Assembly: GCF_051201015.1 (NCBI RefSeq)
Contig: NZ_JBPEHI010000001.1
Strand: one strand, 5' to 3'
DNA length: 64,000 nucleotides
From: Petrimonas sulfuriphila
GTDB lineage: Bacteria > Bacteroidota > Bacteroidia > Bacteroidales > Dysgonomonadaceae
Each line of letters begins with the position of its first letter. Position 1 is the stretch's first letter. Position numbers and translations under genes: made by a program. Positions 44,539 to 53,302 of the stretch are shown one piece after another. A model generated the notes under the pieces. That model saw nothing but the letters and a program-made list of their open reading frames with translations. It was not told the origin of the DNA and did not search any database.

Positions 44539-45291
44539 ATGACTAATTTATTGAGAATAAAAAATCTACATGCAGTAGTAGAGAATAAAGAAATCCTGAA
44601 AGGTATTCATCTGGAAGTAAACGAAGGCGAGATTCATGCTATTATGGGCCCTAACGGGTCGGGAAAAAGTACGTTGGCTTCTGTACTTGCCGGAAATCCA
44701 AAATATGAAGTGACACGCGGTAGCGTAATTTTCAAAGAAAAGGAACTGCTCGATATGGAGCCTGCCGACCGGGCCAAGGAGGGAATTTTCCTCAGCTTTC
44801 AGTACCCCATTGAAATTCCGGGTGTAAGCATGGTTAATTTTATGCGTGCTGCGTTAAATGAACAACGTAAATACAGGGGCGAAGAGCAAATATCGGCATC
44901 AAACTTCTTGAAACTGATGCGTGACAAGCGCGAATTACTGGGTATCGACAGTCAACTGGTAAGCCGTTCGGTGAACGAGGGTTTCTCGGGAGGGGAGAAG
45001 AAGAGGAACGAGATCTTTCAGATGGCCATGCTCGATCCTACGTTGGCTATACTTGACGAAACCGATTCGGGATTGGATATCGATGCATTACGAATTGTTG
45101 CTGCCGGGGTAAATGCGTTGCACAGTCCCGAAAAAGCTGCCATTGTAATTACCCATTATCAGCGACTTCTCGATTATATTCAACCTGATGTGGTTCACGT
45201 GCTTTACGACGGAAAAATCATTAAAACCGGAGGGCCGGATCTGGCTCTCGAACTTGAAGAAAAAGGATATGACTGGCTTGTGAACCCCTAA
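44539..45291 (+). CDS. sufC: Fe-S cluster assembly ATPase SufC
   Basis: This 250-residue ABC-type ATPase has Walker A at 37-44 (GPNGSGKS), the Q-loop in FLSFQYPIEIPGV (a SufC hallmark), the signature FSGGEKKRNE, Walker B LAILDETDSGLDIDAL and the switch His in VITHYQRLL. SufC binds SufB and SufD and drives the structural change needed to build a cluster on the SufBCD scaffold. It is followed after 12 bases by sufD. No sufB gene precedes it; mlaF does. Confidence 0.95.
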   Translation: MTNLLRIKNLHAVVENKEILKGIHLEVNEGEIHAIMGPNGSGKSTLASVLAGNPKYEVTRGSVIFKEKELLDMEPADRAKEGIFLSFQYPIEIPGVSMVNFMRAALNEQRKYRGEEQISASNFLKLMRDKRELLGIDSQLVSRSVNEGFSGGEKKRNEIFQMAMLDPTLAILDETDSGLDIDALRIVAAGVNALHSPEKAAIVITHYQRLLDYIQPDVVHVLYDGKIIKTGGPDLALELEEKGYDWLVNP

Positions 45292-45303
45292 CCCGTAACA
45301 AAA

Positions 45304-46644
45304 ATGATTGAACAACAATATATCGATTTATTCAACGACTACAGAGACGAGATCGATGCGAATTCCGTTGCCGGACTCAATCGTCATCGCGACGCTGCTT
45401 TTGAAGCGTTCAATAGATCGGGATTCCCCACCTCAAAATCAGAAGATTATAAACATACGGATGTGTCCCGCGTGTTCGACTGTGATTTAGGGTTGAACCT
45501 GCGGAACGTCCCTGTTCCTGTTGATCCGTACGAAGCATTCAAATGTGACGTGCCTAACCTCAACACCAATGTATATTTCCTGATAAACGACCGGTTTTAC
45601 ACCAACGGACATCATCAGGGACCCCTGCCGAAAGGAGTTTTTGTGGGTAGTTTACAGCTGTTTTCAGAAACTCATCCCGATATTTTCGAAAGGTATTACG
45701 CGAAAATAGGCGATTATTCCGGCAATGGCGTAGTGGCATACAACACTATGTTTGCCCAGGACGGTTTTGTGATTTATGTCCCCGAGAATGTGGTCATCGA
45801 AAAACCGCTTCAATTGATCAATATCCTCCGGGGAGGGGTTGACCTGAACGTGAACCGCCGCATTCTTATTGTAGCTGAAAAAAATGCACAGGTTAAACTG
45901 CTTGTTTGCGACCATACGGTCGATGATGTTCAGTTTATCGTGACACAGGTAGCGGAGATTGTCGCCGACAGAGATGCTCAAGTGGATTTTTACGAACTGG
46001 AAGAGAATTCGGTAAAGGTCAAATTATTGAACAATGTTTTCGCCGAGCAGGCCGAAAATTCAAACGTAACGGTCTCTACGATCACACTGCATAATGGGTT
46101 CACCCGGAATAACTATCGCTTCCGCCTGCTGGGTGAATACGCTGAGGCCCATATCGGGGGGCTGGCCATTTGCGACAAGGAGCAGCATGTTGATAATTAT
46201 GCATTTTTAGAGCACGCTACTCCCAACTGCCACAGTAACGAGTTGTTTAAATATGCACTTCAGGAAAGATCAACGGGGGTTTTCTGTGGAAGGATACTGG
46301 TGGATAAGGGTGCGCAAAAAACACTGGCCTATCAGAACAACAAGAACCTTGTCACCTCGGATGAAGCCAAGATGTTCTCGAAGCCGCAGCTTGAGATTTA
46401 TGCCGATGATGTAAAATGCTCGCACGGGTTAACTACCGGACAGCTCGATCAGGATGCCCTGTTTTATCTGCAGGCGCGCGGAATTCCTGAAGAAGAAGCC
46501 CGCATGCTCCTGATGGTGGCATTTACGCAAGATGTAGTAGACCTGGTCCGTATCGATTCGCTTCAGGACAGGCTTGTACAACTGATCAACAAGCGCTTCA
46601 GGGGCGAACTGATGCGTTGCGGAAATTGCCACGTGTGTAAATGA
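45304..46644 (+). CDS. sufD: Fe-S cluster assembly protein SufD
   Basis: This 446-residue protein has the SufD layout: a helical N-terminal part (1-90, SGFPTSKSEDYKHTDVSRVF), a long right-handed beta-helix (about 100-370) and a C-terminal helical core with SKPQLEIYADDVKCSHGLTTGQLDQDALFYLQARGIPEEEAR, conserved in SufB and SufD. The length and the missing SufB cysteine region favour SufD over SufB. It ends in CGNCHVCK, a cysteine-rich tail. Its stop overlaps the sufS start by four bases (ATGA), so translation is coupled. Confidence 0.93.
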   Translation: MIEQQYIDLFNDYRDEIDANSVAGLNRHRDAAFEAFNRSGFPTSKSEDYKHTDVSRVFDCDLGLNLRNVPVPVDPYEAFKCDVPNLNTNVYFLINDRFYTNGHHQGPLPKGVFVGSLQLFSETHPDIFERYYAKIGDYSGNGVVAYNTMFAQDGFVIYVPENVVIEKPLQLINILRGGVDLNVNRRILIVAEKNAQVKLLVCDHTVDDVQFIVTQVAEIVADRDAQVDFYELEENSVKVKLLNNVFAEQAENSNVTVSTITLHNGFTRNNYRFRLLGEYAEAHIGGLAICDKEQHVDNYAFLEHATPNCHSNELFKYALQERSTGVFCGRILVDKGAQKTLAYQNNKNLVTSDEAKMFSKPQLEIYADDVKCSHGLTTGQLDQDALFYLQARGIPEEEARMLLMVAFTQDVVDLVRIDSLQDRLVQLINKRFRGELMRCGNCHVCK

Positions 46645-47855
46645 TTAATGTAAACGACATACGCGCTGACTTTCCCATTCTATCGCTTCAGGTACACGGT
46701 AAACCGCTTGTTTACCTGGACAATGGTGCGACAACACAAAAACCGCTTTGTGTGATAGATAAAATCCGGGAGATGTATTGTTCCGTGAATGCCAACGTGC
46801 ACCGCGGTGTGCATTTTTTGAGCCAGGCCGCCACCGACGAGCACGAAGCATCGAGAAGAACGGTGCAGGAGTTTATCGGTGCCGCTTCTTCAAACGAGAT
46901 TGTCTTTACACGCGGTACCACGGAAGCCATTAACCTGATCTCCTCTTCGTTCTGCCGTGAGTTCTGCAAACCCGGTGACGAGGTCATAATTTCCGCTATG
47001 GAACATCATTCCAACATTGTTCCTTGGCAGCTGCAGGAGGCAATCTCCGGAATTAAACTGCGGATATTGCCTATCTCGGATGAGGGAGAAATTCTTTTGG
47101 AAGAGCTGGAAAAATTAATCTCTTCCCGCACAAAGCTGATTGCCGTCACTCATGTCTCCAACGTTCTCGGTACGATCACTCCGATAGAGAAAATTATTGA
47201 AACGGCACACCGGTACGATATCCCTGTTTTGGTTGATGCCGCGCAATCGGTTCAACACATACCGGTTGATGTTCAACGGATGGATTGCGATTTTCTCGTG
47301 TTTTCGTCACACAAAATCTATGGACCAACCGGTATGGGAGTGCTGTACGGGAAAGAAAAGTGGCTCGATAAACTTCCTCCCTACCAGGGCGGCGGTGAGA
47401 TGATTGCGACAGTATCGTTCGAAAAAACCACTTTCGCCGGGTTGCCGTTCAAGTTCGAAGCAGGCACCCCCGACTATGTGGGGTCCACAGCGCTGGCCAC
47501 AGCACTGAAATATATATCACGTATCGGCATAGAAAATATTGCGAAGCATGAACAGGGAGTGCTTGCGTATGCCACAGAGCAGTTGTTGTCTATCGATAAA
47601 CTCAAAATATACGGAACCTCAAAAAACAAATGCAGTGTAATCTCTTTCCTTGTGGACGGAGTTCATCATTACGATATGGGTGTATTGCTTGACACGATGG
47701 GGATTGCTGTCCGTACTGGCCACCATTGTGCTGAGCCGCTGATGCGCCGGTTGGGTGTAGAGGGAACTGTCCGGGCATCGTTTGCGGTGTACAACACCAG
47801 GGAAGAGGTGGATGTCCTGGTGAACGGAATCCGACGGATAGTTAAGATGTTTTGA
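46641..47855 (+). CDS. sufS: cysteine desulfurase SufS
   Basis: This 404-residue PLP enzyme of the class V aminotransferase fold takes sulfur from cysteine for cluster assembly. The PLP lysine is Lys225 in FSSHKIYGPTG, the sulfur-carrying Cys363 is in VRTGHHCAEPLM, and TRGTTEAINLI and HHSNIVPWQ bind PLP. The short loop around Cys363 marks it as a group II (SufS) enzyme. It overlaps sufD by four bases. It is followed after only 22 bases by the PUL3 ECF sigma gene, with no terminator visible between them. A SufE or SufU partner is not in the window. Confidence 0.95.
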   Translation: MINVNDIRADFPILSLQVHGKPLVYLDNGATTQKPLCVIDKIREMYCSVNANVHRGVHFLSQAATDEHEASRRTVQEFIGAASSNEIVFTRGTTEAINLISSSFCREFCKPGDEVIISAMEHHSNIVPWQLQEAISGIKLRILPISDEGEILLEELEKLISSRTKLIAVTHVSNVLGTITPIEKIIETAHRYDIPVLVDAAQSVQHIPVDVQRMDCDFLVFSSHKIYGPTGMGVLYGKEKWLDKLPPYQGGGEMIATVSFEKTTFAGLPFKFEAGTPDYVGSTALATALKYISRIGIENIAKHEQGVLAYATEQLLSIDKLKIYGTSKNKCSVISFLVDGVHHYDMGVLLDTMGIAVRTGHHCAEPLMRRLGVEGTVRASFAVYNTREEVDVLVNGIRRIVKMF

Positions 47856-47877
47856 CCGTTTGGGAGAATGTTGCGAT

Positions 47878-48453
47878 ATGGAAAAAAACTTTCCCGATTA
47901 CGTTAGAAACGAAGACCATGCGTTGTTTCTCTTGATTAAAAAGAGAGACAAAGACGCTTTTGCGGCGGTGTATCAGAAATACCACCGGTATCTGTATTCA
48001 TTGGCTGTCAAGTACTTGAAAGATGCACAATTGGCAGAAGATGCCGTTCAGCACGTTTTCGTGAAATTATGGGAAACAACCAAAAATATCGAGATAGAGA
48101 TAAACCTTAAGAATTACCTCTATACGATGACAAAAAATTACATATTAAATACGATACGCGATCATAAAGAAGAGATATCCCTCAGTTATGCCAATGCGCA
48201 GATAGATATTCCGGGACAGGACGATATAATTAAGGCATTGGAAGATAAACAGATGAGGAGTATTCTCTACCAGGGAGTTGAATCGCTTCCTCCCCAAAAA
48301 AAAGAGGTTTGCCTGAGAAAGCTCGAAACAACGGATAGTAATCAGCAAATTGCGGACAAGATGGGGATTTCAGTTCATACAGTTAAATCACACTATCAGG
48401 AGTCAGTAAAAATATTAAGGTCATATTTTCAGCAGATCAAGATGATGACATGA
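47878..48453 (+). CDS. ECF RNA polymerase sigma factor (PUL3)
   Basis: I start it at the ATG at 47878 (191 residues), which has GGGAG 11 bases upstream; the frame also allows a TTG at 47860. Region 2 (about 20-90, AEDAVQHVFVKLWETTKNI and LKNYLYTMTKNYILNTIRD) and region 4 (about 135-185, SLPPQKKEVCLRKLE and the helix-turn-helix DKMGISVHTVKSHYQESVK) are clear. It is a FecI-like Bacteroidetes ECF sigma factor. FecR and an STN-domain SusC follow, so it should drive PUL3 when beta-glucan is present. The nearness of sufS raises the possibility of read-through. Confidence 0.92.
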   Translation: MEKNFPDYVRNEDHALFLLIKKRDKDAFAAVYQKYHRYLYSLAVKYLKDAQLAEDAVQHVFVKLWETTKNIEIEINLKNYLYTMTKNYILNTIRDHKEEISLSYANAQIDIPGQDDIIKALEDKQMRSILYQGVESLPPQKKEVCLRKLETTDSNQQIADKMGISVHTVKSHYQESVKILRSYFQQIKMMT

Positions 48454-48513
48454 TAAAAACAAGATTCAACTCATATCTTTTGCCCGGAAATGTGTCAAAT
48501 AAGGTAAGCGTTA

Positions 48514-49503
48514 ATGTCGGTGATGTCAACAAACAGTAAAATAATAAACAGAGTCATTAGTGAAACTGCGTCTAAAGAGGAGGCAAAGGAAGTGGCTGGG
48601 TGGTTTTCATCTACTATTGAAGGTCAACAATGTCTGTCTGATATGCTCGATAGAGATGCATATTTGATGGATGCTGATGCCGATAGCGGAAAGTCTTTTA
48701 CTCCACTTCAGTCGGATCTGCTTTTCAGAAGAATCGATAAAGATATCCGTATTAAACGTCTAAGAACAGTTACTCGTAATGTCGCTGCGGTTCTTGTTCC
48801 GATTCTGTTTTTACTGGGCTTGGGCTATTTTATCCATTCACAAACCTCCTTTTTTCAGGGCACAACCTATGCCGAACTCTATATCCCGAAAGGAGAAGAT
48901 GCCCGAATATTTTTTCAGGACGGAACAGAGGTTTTTCTTAATGCTGATACGAAGATTCGGTACCCGGAACACTTTGGATTCAGGCACAGGGAGGTATATC
49001 TGGACGGTGAGGCATATTTTAATGTTGCGCCCGATAGAAAACGCCCTTTTGTAGTGCACGCCCAGAATACGTCGGTTGAGGTATTGGGAACCGCTTTTAA
49101 TGTGAATGCATATAGCGAAAGTGAAACTATTCAGGTCGTACTGGATGAGGGAAAAACATCCTTTCAGGTACAGCAAAGTAAATATCCCATGTCTCCGGGG
49201 CAACAGATTGAATACAATAAAACCACGGGAAAAACATCGCTTTATAATCTTTCCAAGCCTTCCAATGTTTCGCTATGGAGGAAAAATGTGCTTTACTTCT
49301 ACGACACCCCACTTGCTGAGGTTATAAAAACCGTAGAGAGAAAATACAACGTGCATTTTCATGTACAATCGCCCGAAGCGCTTAATTTCAGTTATACACT
49401 TACCACCAAACAACTCCATTTGGAAGATCTGTTGAACGAGTTGCAGAAAATTGCCCCGGTGAAGTTCCAATATAAAGGTGACAATGTGTTTGTATCGATT
49501 TGA
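48514..49503 (+). CDS. FecR-family anti-sigma factor (PUL3)
   Basis: This 329-residue protein has a cytoplasmic N-terminal part (1-88), one transmembrane helix (about 90-107), a periplasmic FecR domain (about 118-215, LYIPKGEDARIFFQDGTEVFLN) and a C-terminal DUF4974 domain (about 255-328, FYDTPLAEVIKTVERKYNVHF). It would hold the PUL3 sigma factor at the membrane until the STN domain of SusC signals that substrate is bound. The start could also be Met4. It is separated from sigma by 60 bases and from susC by 304 bases. Confidence 0.93.
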   Translation: MSVMSTNSKIINRVISETASKEEAKEVAGWFSSTIEGQQCLSDMLDRDAYLMDADADSGKSFTPLQSDLLFRRIDKDIRIKRLRTVTRNVAAVLVPILFLLGLGYFIHSQTSFFQGTTYAELYIPKGEDARIFFQDGTEVFLNADTKIRYPEHFGFRHREVYLDGEAYFNVAPDRKRPFVVHAQNTSVEVLGTAFNVNAYSESETIQVVLDEGKTSFQVQQSKYPMSPGQQIEYNKTTGKTSLYNLSKPSNVSLWRKNVLYFYDTPLAEVIKTVERKYNVHFHVQSPEALNFSYTLTTKQLHLEDLLNELQKIAPVKFQYKGDNVFVSI

Positions 49504-49807
49504 TCACAATATCCCCCTTACTCTCCCTTTTTGTTTTGTATGCTGTTAAATAATTTGCAAATTGCAGAGAAAAGATACTCGCTTACGTTAAGTAAATGAG
49601 TGTTTTAGAAGGCAAGGTGTAGGTTGTTTTTCATTTTACCCCATTTATTTTGTTAATTTTTAATCTTTCCTCATACTTTTTTCGCCATGCCGTGTCAACC
49701 TTATGAAGAATCCATAACAGATTCTCTTTTTGTTAATTTGATATCTGTACAAAAACAGATGGGAGAATTTTTAATTTTTTAATTTTTAATATGTAATACG
49801 AACAACC
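49504..49807 (+). other. 304-base region between fecR and susC of PUL3
   Basis: No gene is supported. It should contain the ECF-dependent promoter of susC, which I cannot identify without a known consensus. Visible elements are a 12-base perfect palindrome AATTTGCAAATT (49552-49563), a small hairpin ATCTGT/ACAGAT (49743-49748 with 49755-49760) and a low-complexity T/A-rich run just before the susC start. No TAnnTTTG box was found. Confidence 0.5.
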
Positions 49808-52800
49808 ATGGGAAAAATTCCAATGAAAAGGCGCCTGATGATGCTGCTTTCCTTCTTCGTGCTGGGTACAGCGATGCTGTTCGCACAGAAAGTGAACCTC
49901 AACTACAACAAGGCAACCCTGAGAACAGTGCTGGAAAGCATTACCGAACAGATCGGCCATACCCTGGCATTCAGCAAGGAGGCCGTGGATTTAAGCGATG
50001 AAGTGACCATTCGGGTTACGGATGGGGAAGCCGCGCAAGTACTTAACCAATTACTGACTCCCCGTCAGATTGGGTATGAGATCAGGGACAACAAGATTTA
50101 TATTTTTGACCAACCGGTTCCTGTGAATGCCGTAACAAGGCAAACACCCCCGCAGGAGGTGAGGTTAACCGGAACGGTGACTGATGTGAATGGGGAACCA
50201 ATTATCGGGGCCAACATTGTGGTACCGGGGACTACCATAGGGACAGTCACAAATGTGGATGGGACTTACAGCATGACACTTCCGCGGGGATCCGTGCTGC
50301 GCTTTTCCTATATCGGTTACACCGGACAGGAATTCACCATCGCCAATCAGACCGTGCTCAATGTGCAACTGCAGGAAGATACAGAGGTGCTGGATGAATT
50401 GGTGGTCGTTGGTTACGGGGTACAGCGCAAGAGTGTGGTTACTGCGGCAATTAGCAAGGTATCGGCAGAGGAACTGAACGTGACAAGGCCTGCCCGCGTG
50501 GAAGACGCACTGAAGGGCAAGGTGTCGGGTGTACAGATCACCCAGAGCTCCGGCCAGCCGGGGTCGGACTCCAAGGTACGGATCCGCGGTATCGGAACCA
50601 TTAACAACAGCGAACCGCTTTATATCGTGGACGGTATGGAAGTGGGTGGAGGCATCAACTACCTGAACCCCGTCGATATCGCCTCGGTGGAAATCCTTAA
50701 GGATGCAGCTTCGGCAGCCATCTACGGGTCAAGGGCCGCCAACGGTGTGATCCTGGTAACTACCAAAAAAGGGGATAAGGGTAAGGCAACGGTCAACTAC
50801 GATGTGAGTTACGGATGGCAGAATCCCTGGAAGAAAAAGGAAATTCTGGACGCCCGGGAATACATGGTTATCATGAACGAGGCCCAAATCAACGATGGCA
50901 ACCTGCCTCGTTACAACAACGAGCAAGTGATGGGTGCCGGAAAAGGAACCGACTGGCAGGATGAAACCTTTTACTACAATGCTCCCGTACAGAACCATCA
51001 GGTGAGTGTCTCCGGGGGAACGGACAAAGGAAATTACTTCCTCTCGTTCGGCTATTTCGATCAGGCAGGTATCGTGGGCGGAAATTACGACAAATCAAAT
51101 TTTGAGCGTTACAGTTTGCGTTCCAACTCGATCTACAATATTTTCGAAACGAAGGAGCGCAGTTTTCTAAACAACGTACAACTGGGTGTAAATGTGGGTT
51201 ATTCCCGCAATAAATCCACCGGCATCGAGACCAACTCCGAGTACGGTTCCATTCTGGGAAGTGCCCTGACTTTCTCACCGCTGGTGCCGGTATATGCTGA
51301 TGAAGAGACGGGCAAGGCCATTCTGGCTCAGTATCCGCACGCGGTGAAAAATGGCGACCGCGTGTTCTCCATTCCACCTGCCGGATTCCAGGAGATCGCC
51401 AATCCTGTGGGGATGCTCAATCAACCCTCGGCTGGACTGAACAACGCCGATAAATTTGTCGGCTCATTTTGGGGCGAGTTGACCATACTGCCGGAATTGA
51501 AGTTCAGAAGCAGTTACGGTGTAGACCTGGCATTCTGGGGATATGATTCATATACATTCCCTTACTTCCTGGCGACACAGGGTAAGGACGTGCAGTTCAG
51601 TACGGTCCAAAGCGAGATGAACCGCGGCTACACCTGGCAGCTTGAAAATTACTTCTCCTACAACAAATCGTTTGAGGAAATACACAACCTCTCTTTTGTG
51701 CTCGGACAATCCGCATCAAAATATACCTACCGAAACCTGGGCGGCAACGACCGCGACCTGCTGGAGAACGACCCGCTGAAGGCAAACATAAATTATGCTA
51801 TCGCCGATAGAAAGGAAGAACGTGCCTGGGGCGGTACCGGAGGATATAACTTCACGGCCCGCGCTTCTTACTTCGGCAGGATCGATTACAACTATGACGA
51901 GAAGTACATGCTGCAAGCCACGGTTCGCCGCGATGGATCTTCCAATTTCGGCCCCGGCCACAAATGGGGTGTCTTCCCCTCCTTCTCTGCTGGATGGAAC
52001 GTGACAAACGAAGCATTTATGGAGGGACGGCCGCAATGGTTTGACTACATGAAACTGCGTGCCAGCTGGGGAAAGAACGGTAACGACCGTATCGACCAGT
52101 TCCTTTATACTTCGTTGATGGACGGAGGACAAAACTATTACTTTGGAGGCGGGTACGATGTGAACCAGGGAGATCCGGCCAAGGTGGGTGAGATTACCGG
52201 GCAGATGCAATACGGAAGTGCTCCGGGTTACATTCCTAATCCTAATGTGAAATGGGAAGAGTCGTCACAGACCAACCTCGGGATTGATACCCGTTTTCTG
52301 CAAAGCCGGATGACCTTCTCTTTCGACTACTTTAAGAAAAAAACCATCGATATGCTGATGAAGCAGCCTATACCTTCCTATGTGGGTATTGGCGCCCCTA
52401 TTGCCAACGTGGGCGATATGGAAAACTGGGGGTTGGAATTTGAACTGGGCTGGAAGCAGTCGGTAGGGGAATTTAACTATGCCGTATCGGCCAACGCCTC
52501 TTACCTGAAGAACAAACTTATCAACCTGGGGAACGAAACCGGAGAACAGATCTACGAGAATGCAGGTGCCTCTGGCGTAGGAAGCTATGTAAAAGGTATG
52601 AACGGGGATGTATTTCCCTATTTTTACGGTTATAAAACCGATGGACTCTTCCAGAACCAGACGGAAGTGGATGCTTACGTGAATGCCGATGGAGAAAAAT
52701 ACCAGAGTGCAGCCCTGCCGGGTGACGTACGCTTTGTGGACCTGAACGGTGACGGTGTGATTAGCGATGCCGACAAAACCAAGATAGGAAAGGGGATGCC

Positions 52801-53284
52801 AGACTGGGCTTACGGGCTTACACTCTCTGCCGACTGGAAAGGAGTCGACCTGAACCTCTTCTTTCAGGGTACCATCGGGAATGATGTGTTCGATTTTTCA
52901 CAACGTGGCGATATACCTGCCATGAACCGTCCCGCCTGGATCCTCGATCGCTGGCATGGGGAAGGCACATCGAGCCACATCCCACGCATGACCTCGGCCA
53001 ACCCTAACGGGAACTGGAGATCCTCCGACCTCTACATCAAGGACGGATCCTATATGCGCCTGAAATCGGCCCAGCTGGGATATACCTTACCGGTGGATCT
53101 GACCGGAAAAATAGCGGTGCAGCGCCTGAGGATCTATGTCTCGGCCGATAACCTGCTTACATTTACCTCCTACGACGGGTTTGATCCTGAGATCGCCTCC
53201 GGAGGGTATACCACCATTGGGATCGACCGGGGTATCTATCCACAGTCAAGAACCATTTCAGTGGGTGCCAACATCACATTCTAA
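49808..53284 (+). CDS. SusC/RagA TonB-dependent transporter with STN signalling domain (PUL3)
   Basis: This 1158-residue outer-membrane transporter has a signal peptide (a second start at Met6 is equally good), an STN domain (about 29-100, VNLNYNKATLRTVLESITEQ), a carboxypeptidase-regulatory-like domain (about 115-205), the LDELVVVGYGVQRK linker, the plug (VEILKDAASAAIYGSRAANGVI) and the barrel ending in Phe (VGANITF). It imports oligosaccharides, most likely of beta-glucan given the neighbours, and signals through FecR to the sigma factor. Base composition here is visibly richer in G+C than in PUL1. Confidence 0.95.
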   Translation: MGKIPMKRRLMMLLSFFVLGTAMLFAQKVNLNYNKATLRTVLESITEQIGHTLAFSKEAVDLSDEVTIRVTDGEAAQVLNQLLTPRQIGYEIRDNKIYIFDQPVPVNAVTRQTPPQEVRLTGTVTDVNGEPIIGANIVVPGTTIGTVTNVDGTYSMTLPRGSVLRFSYIGYTGQEFTIANQTVLNVQLQEDTEVLDELVVVGYGVQRKSVVTAAISKVSAEELNVTRPARVEDALKGKVSGVQITQSSGQPGSDSKVRIRGIGTINNSEPLYIVDGMEVGGGINYLNPVDIASVEILKDAASAAIYGSRAANGVILVTTKKGDKGKATVNYDVSYGWQNPWKKKEILDAREYMVIMNEAQINDGNLPRYNNEQVMGAGKGTDWQDETFYYNAPVQNHQVSVSGGTDKGNYFLSFGYFDQAGIVGGNYDKSNFERYSLRSNSIYNIFETKERSFLNNVQLGVNVGYSRNKSTGIETNSEYGSILGSALTFSPLVPVYADEETGKAILAQYPHAVKNGDRVFSIPPAGFQEIANPVGMLNQPSAGLNNADKFVGSFWGELTILPELKFRSSYGVDLAFWGYDSYTFPYFLATQGKDVQFSTVQSEMNRGYTWQLENYFSYNKSFEEIHNLSFVLGQSASKYTYRNLGGNDRDLLENDPLKANINYAIADRKEERAWGGTGGYNFTARASYFGRIDYNYDEKYMLQATVRRDGSSNFGPGHKWGVFPSFSAGWNVTNEAFMEGRPQWFDYMKLRASWGKNGNDRIDQFLYTSLMDGGQNYYFGGGYDVNQGDPAKVGEITGQMQYGSAPGYIPNPNVKWEESSQTNLGIDTRFLQSRMTFSFDYFKKKTIDMLMKQPIPSYVGIGAPIANVGDMENWGLEFELGWKQSVGEFNYAVSANASYLKNKLINLGNETGEQIYENAGASGVGSYVKGMNGDVFPYFYGYKTDGLFQNQTEVDAYVNADGEKYQSAALPGDVRFVDLNGDGVISDADKTKIGKGMPDWAYGLTLSADWKGVDLNLFFQGTIGNDVFDFSQRGDIPAMNRPAWILDRWHGEGTSSHIPRMTSANPNGNWRSSDLYIKDGSYMRLKSAQLGYTLPVDLTGKIAVQRLRIYVSADNLLTFTSYDGFDPEIASGGYTTIGIDRGIYPQSRTISVGANITF

Positions 53285-53302
53285 TCTTAACATTGTACAG
53301 AA

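Noticed and set aside
49765..49792. Repeated TTTTTAAT-like units before the PUL3 susC
   Set aside because: Low-complexity A/T-rich leader sequence common in Bacteroidetes, not a distinct repeat.
51716..52210. Minus-strand open frame of 164 codons
   Set aside because: Antisense shadow of the PUL3 susC barrel region; no motif or signal sequence fits.
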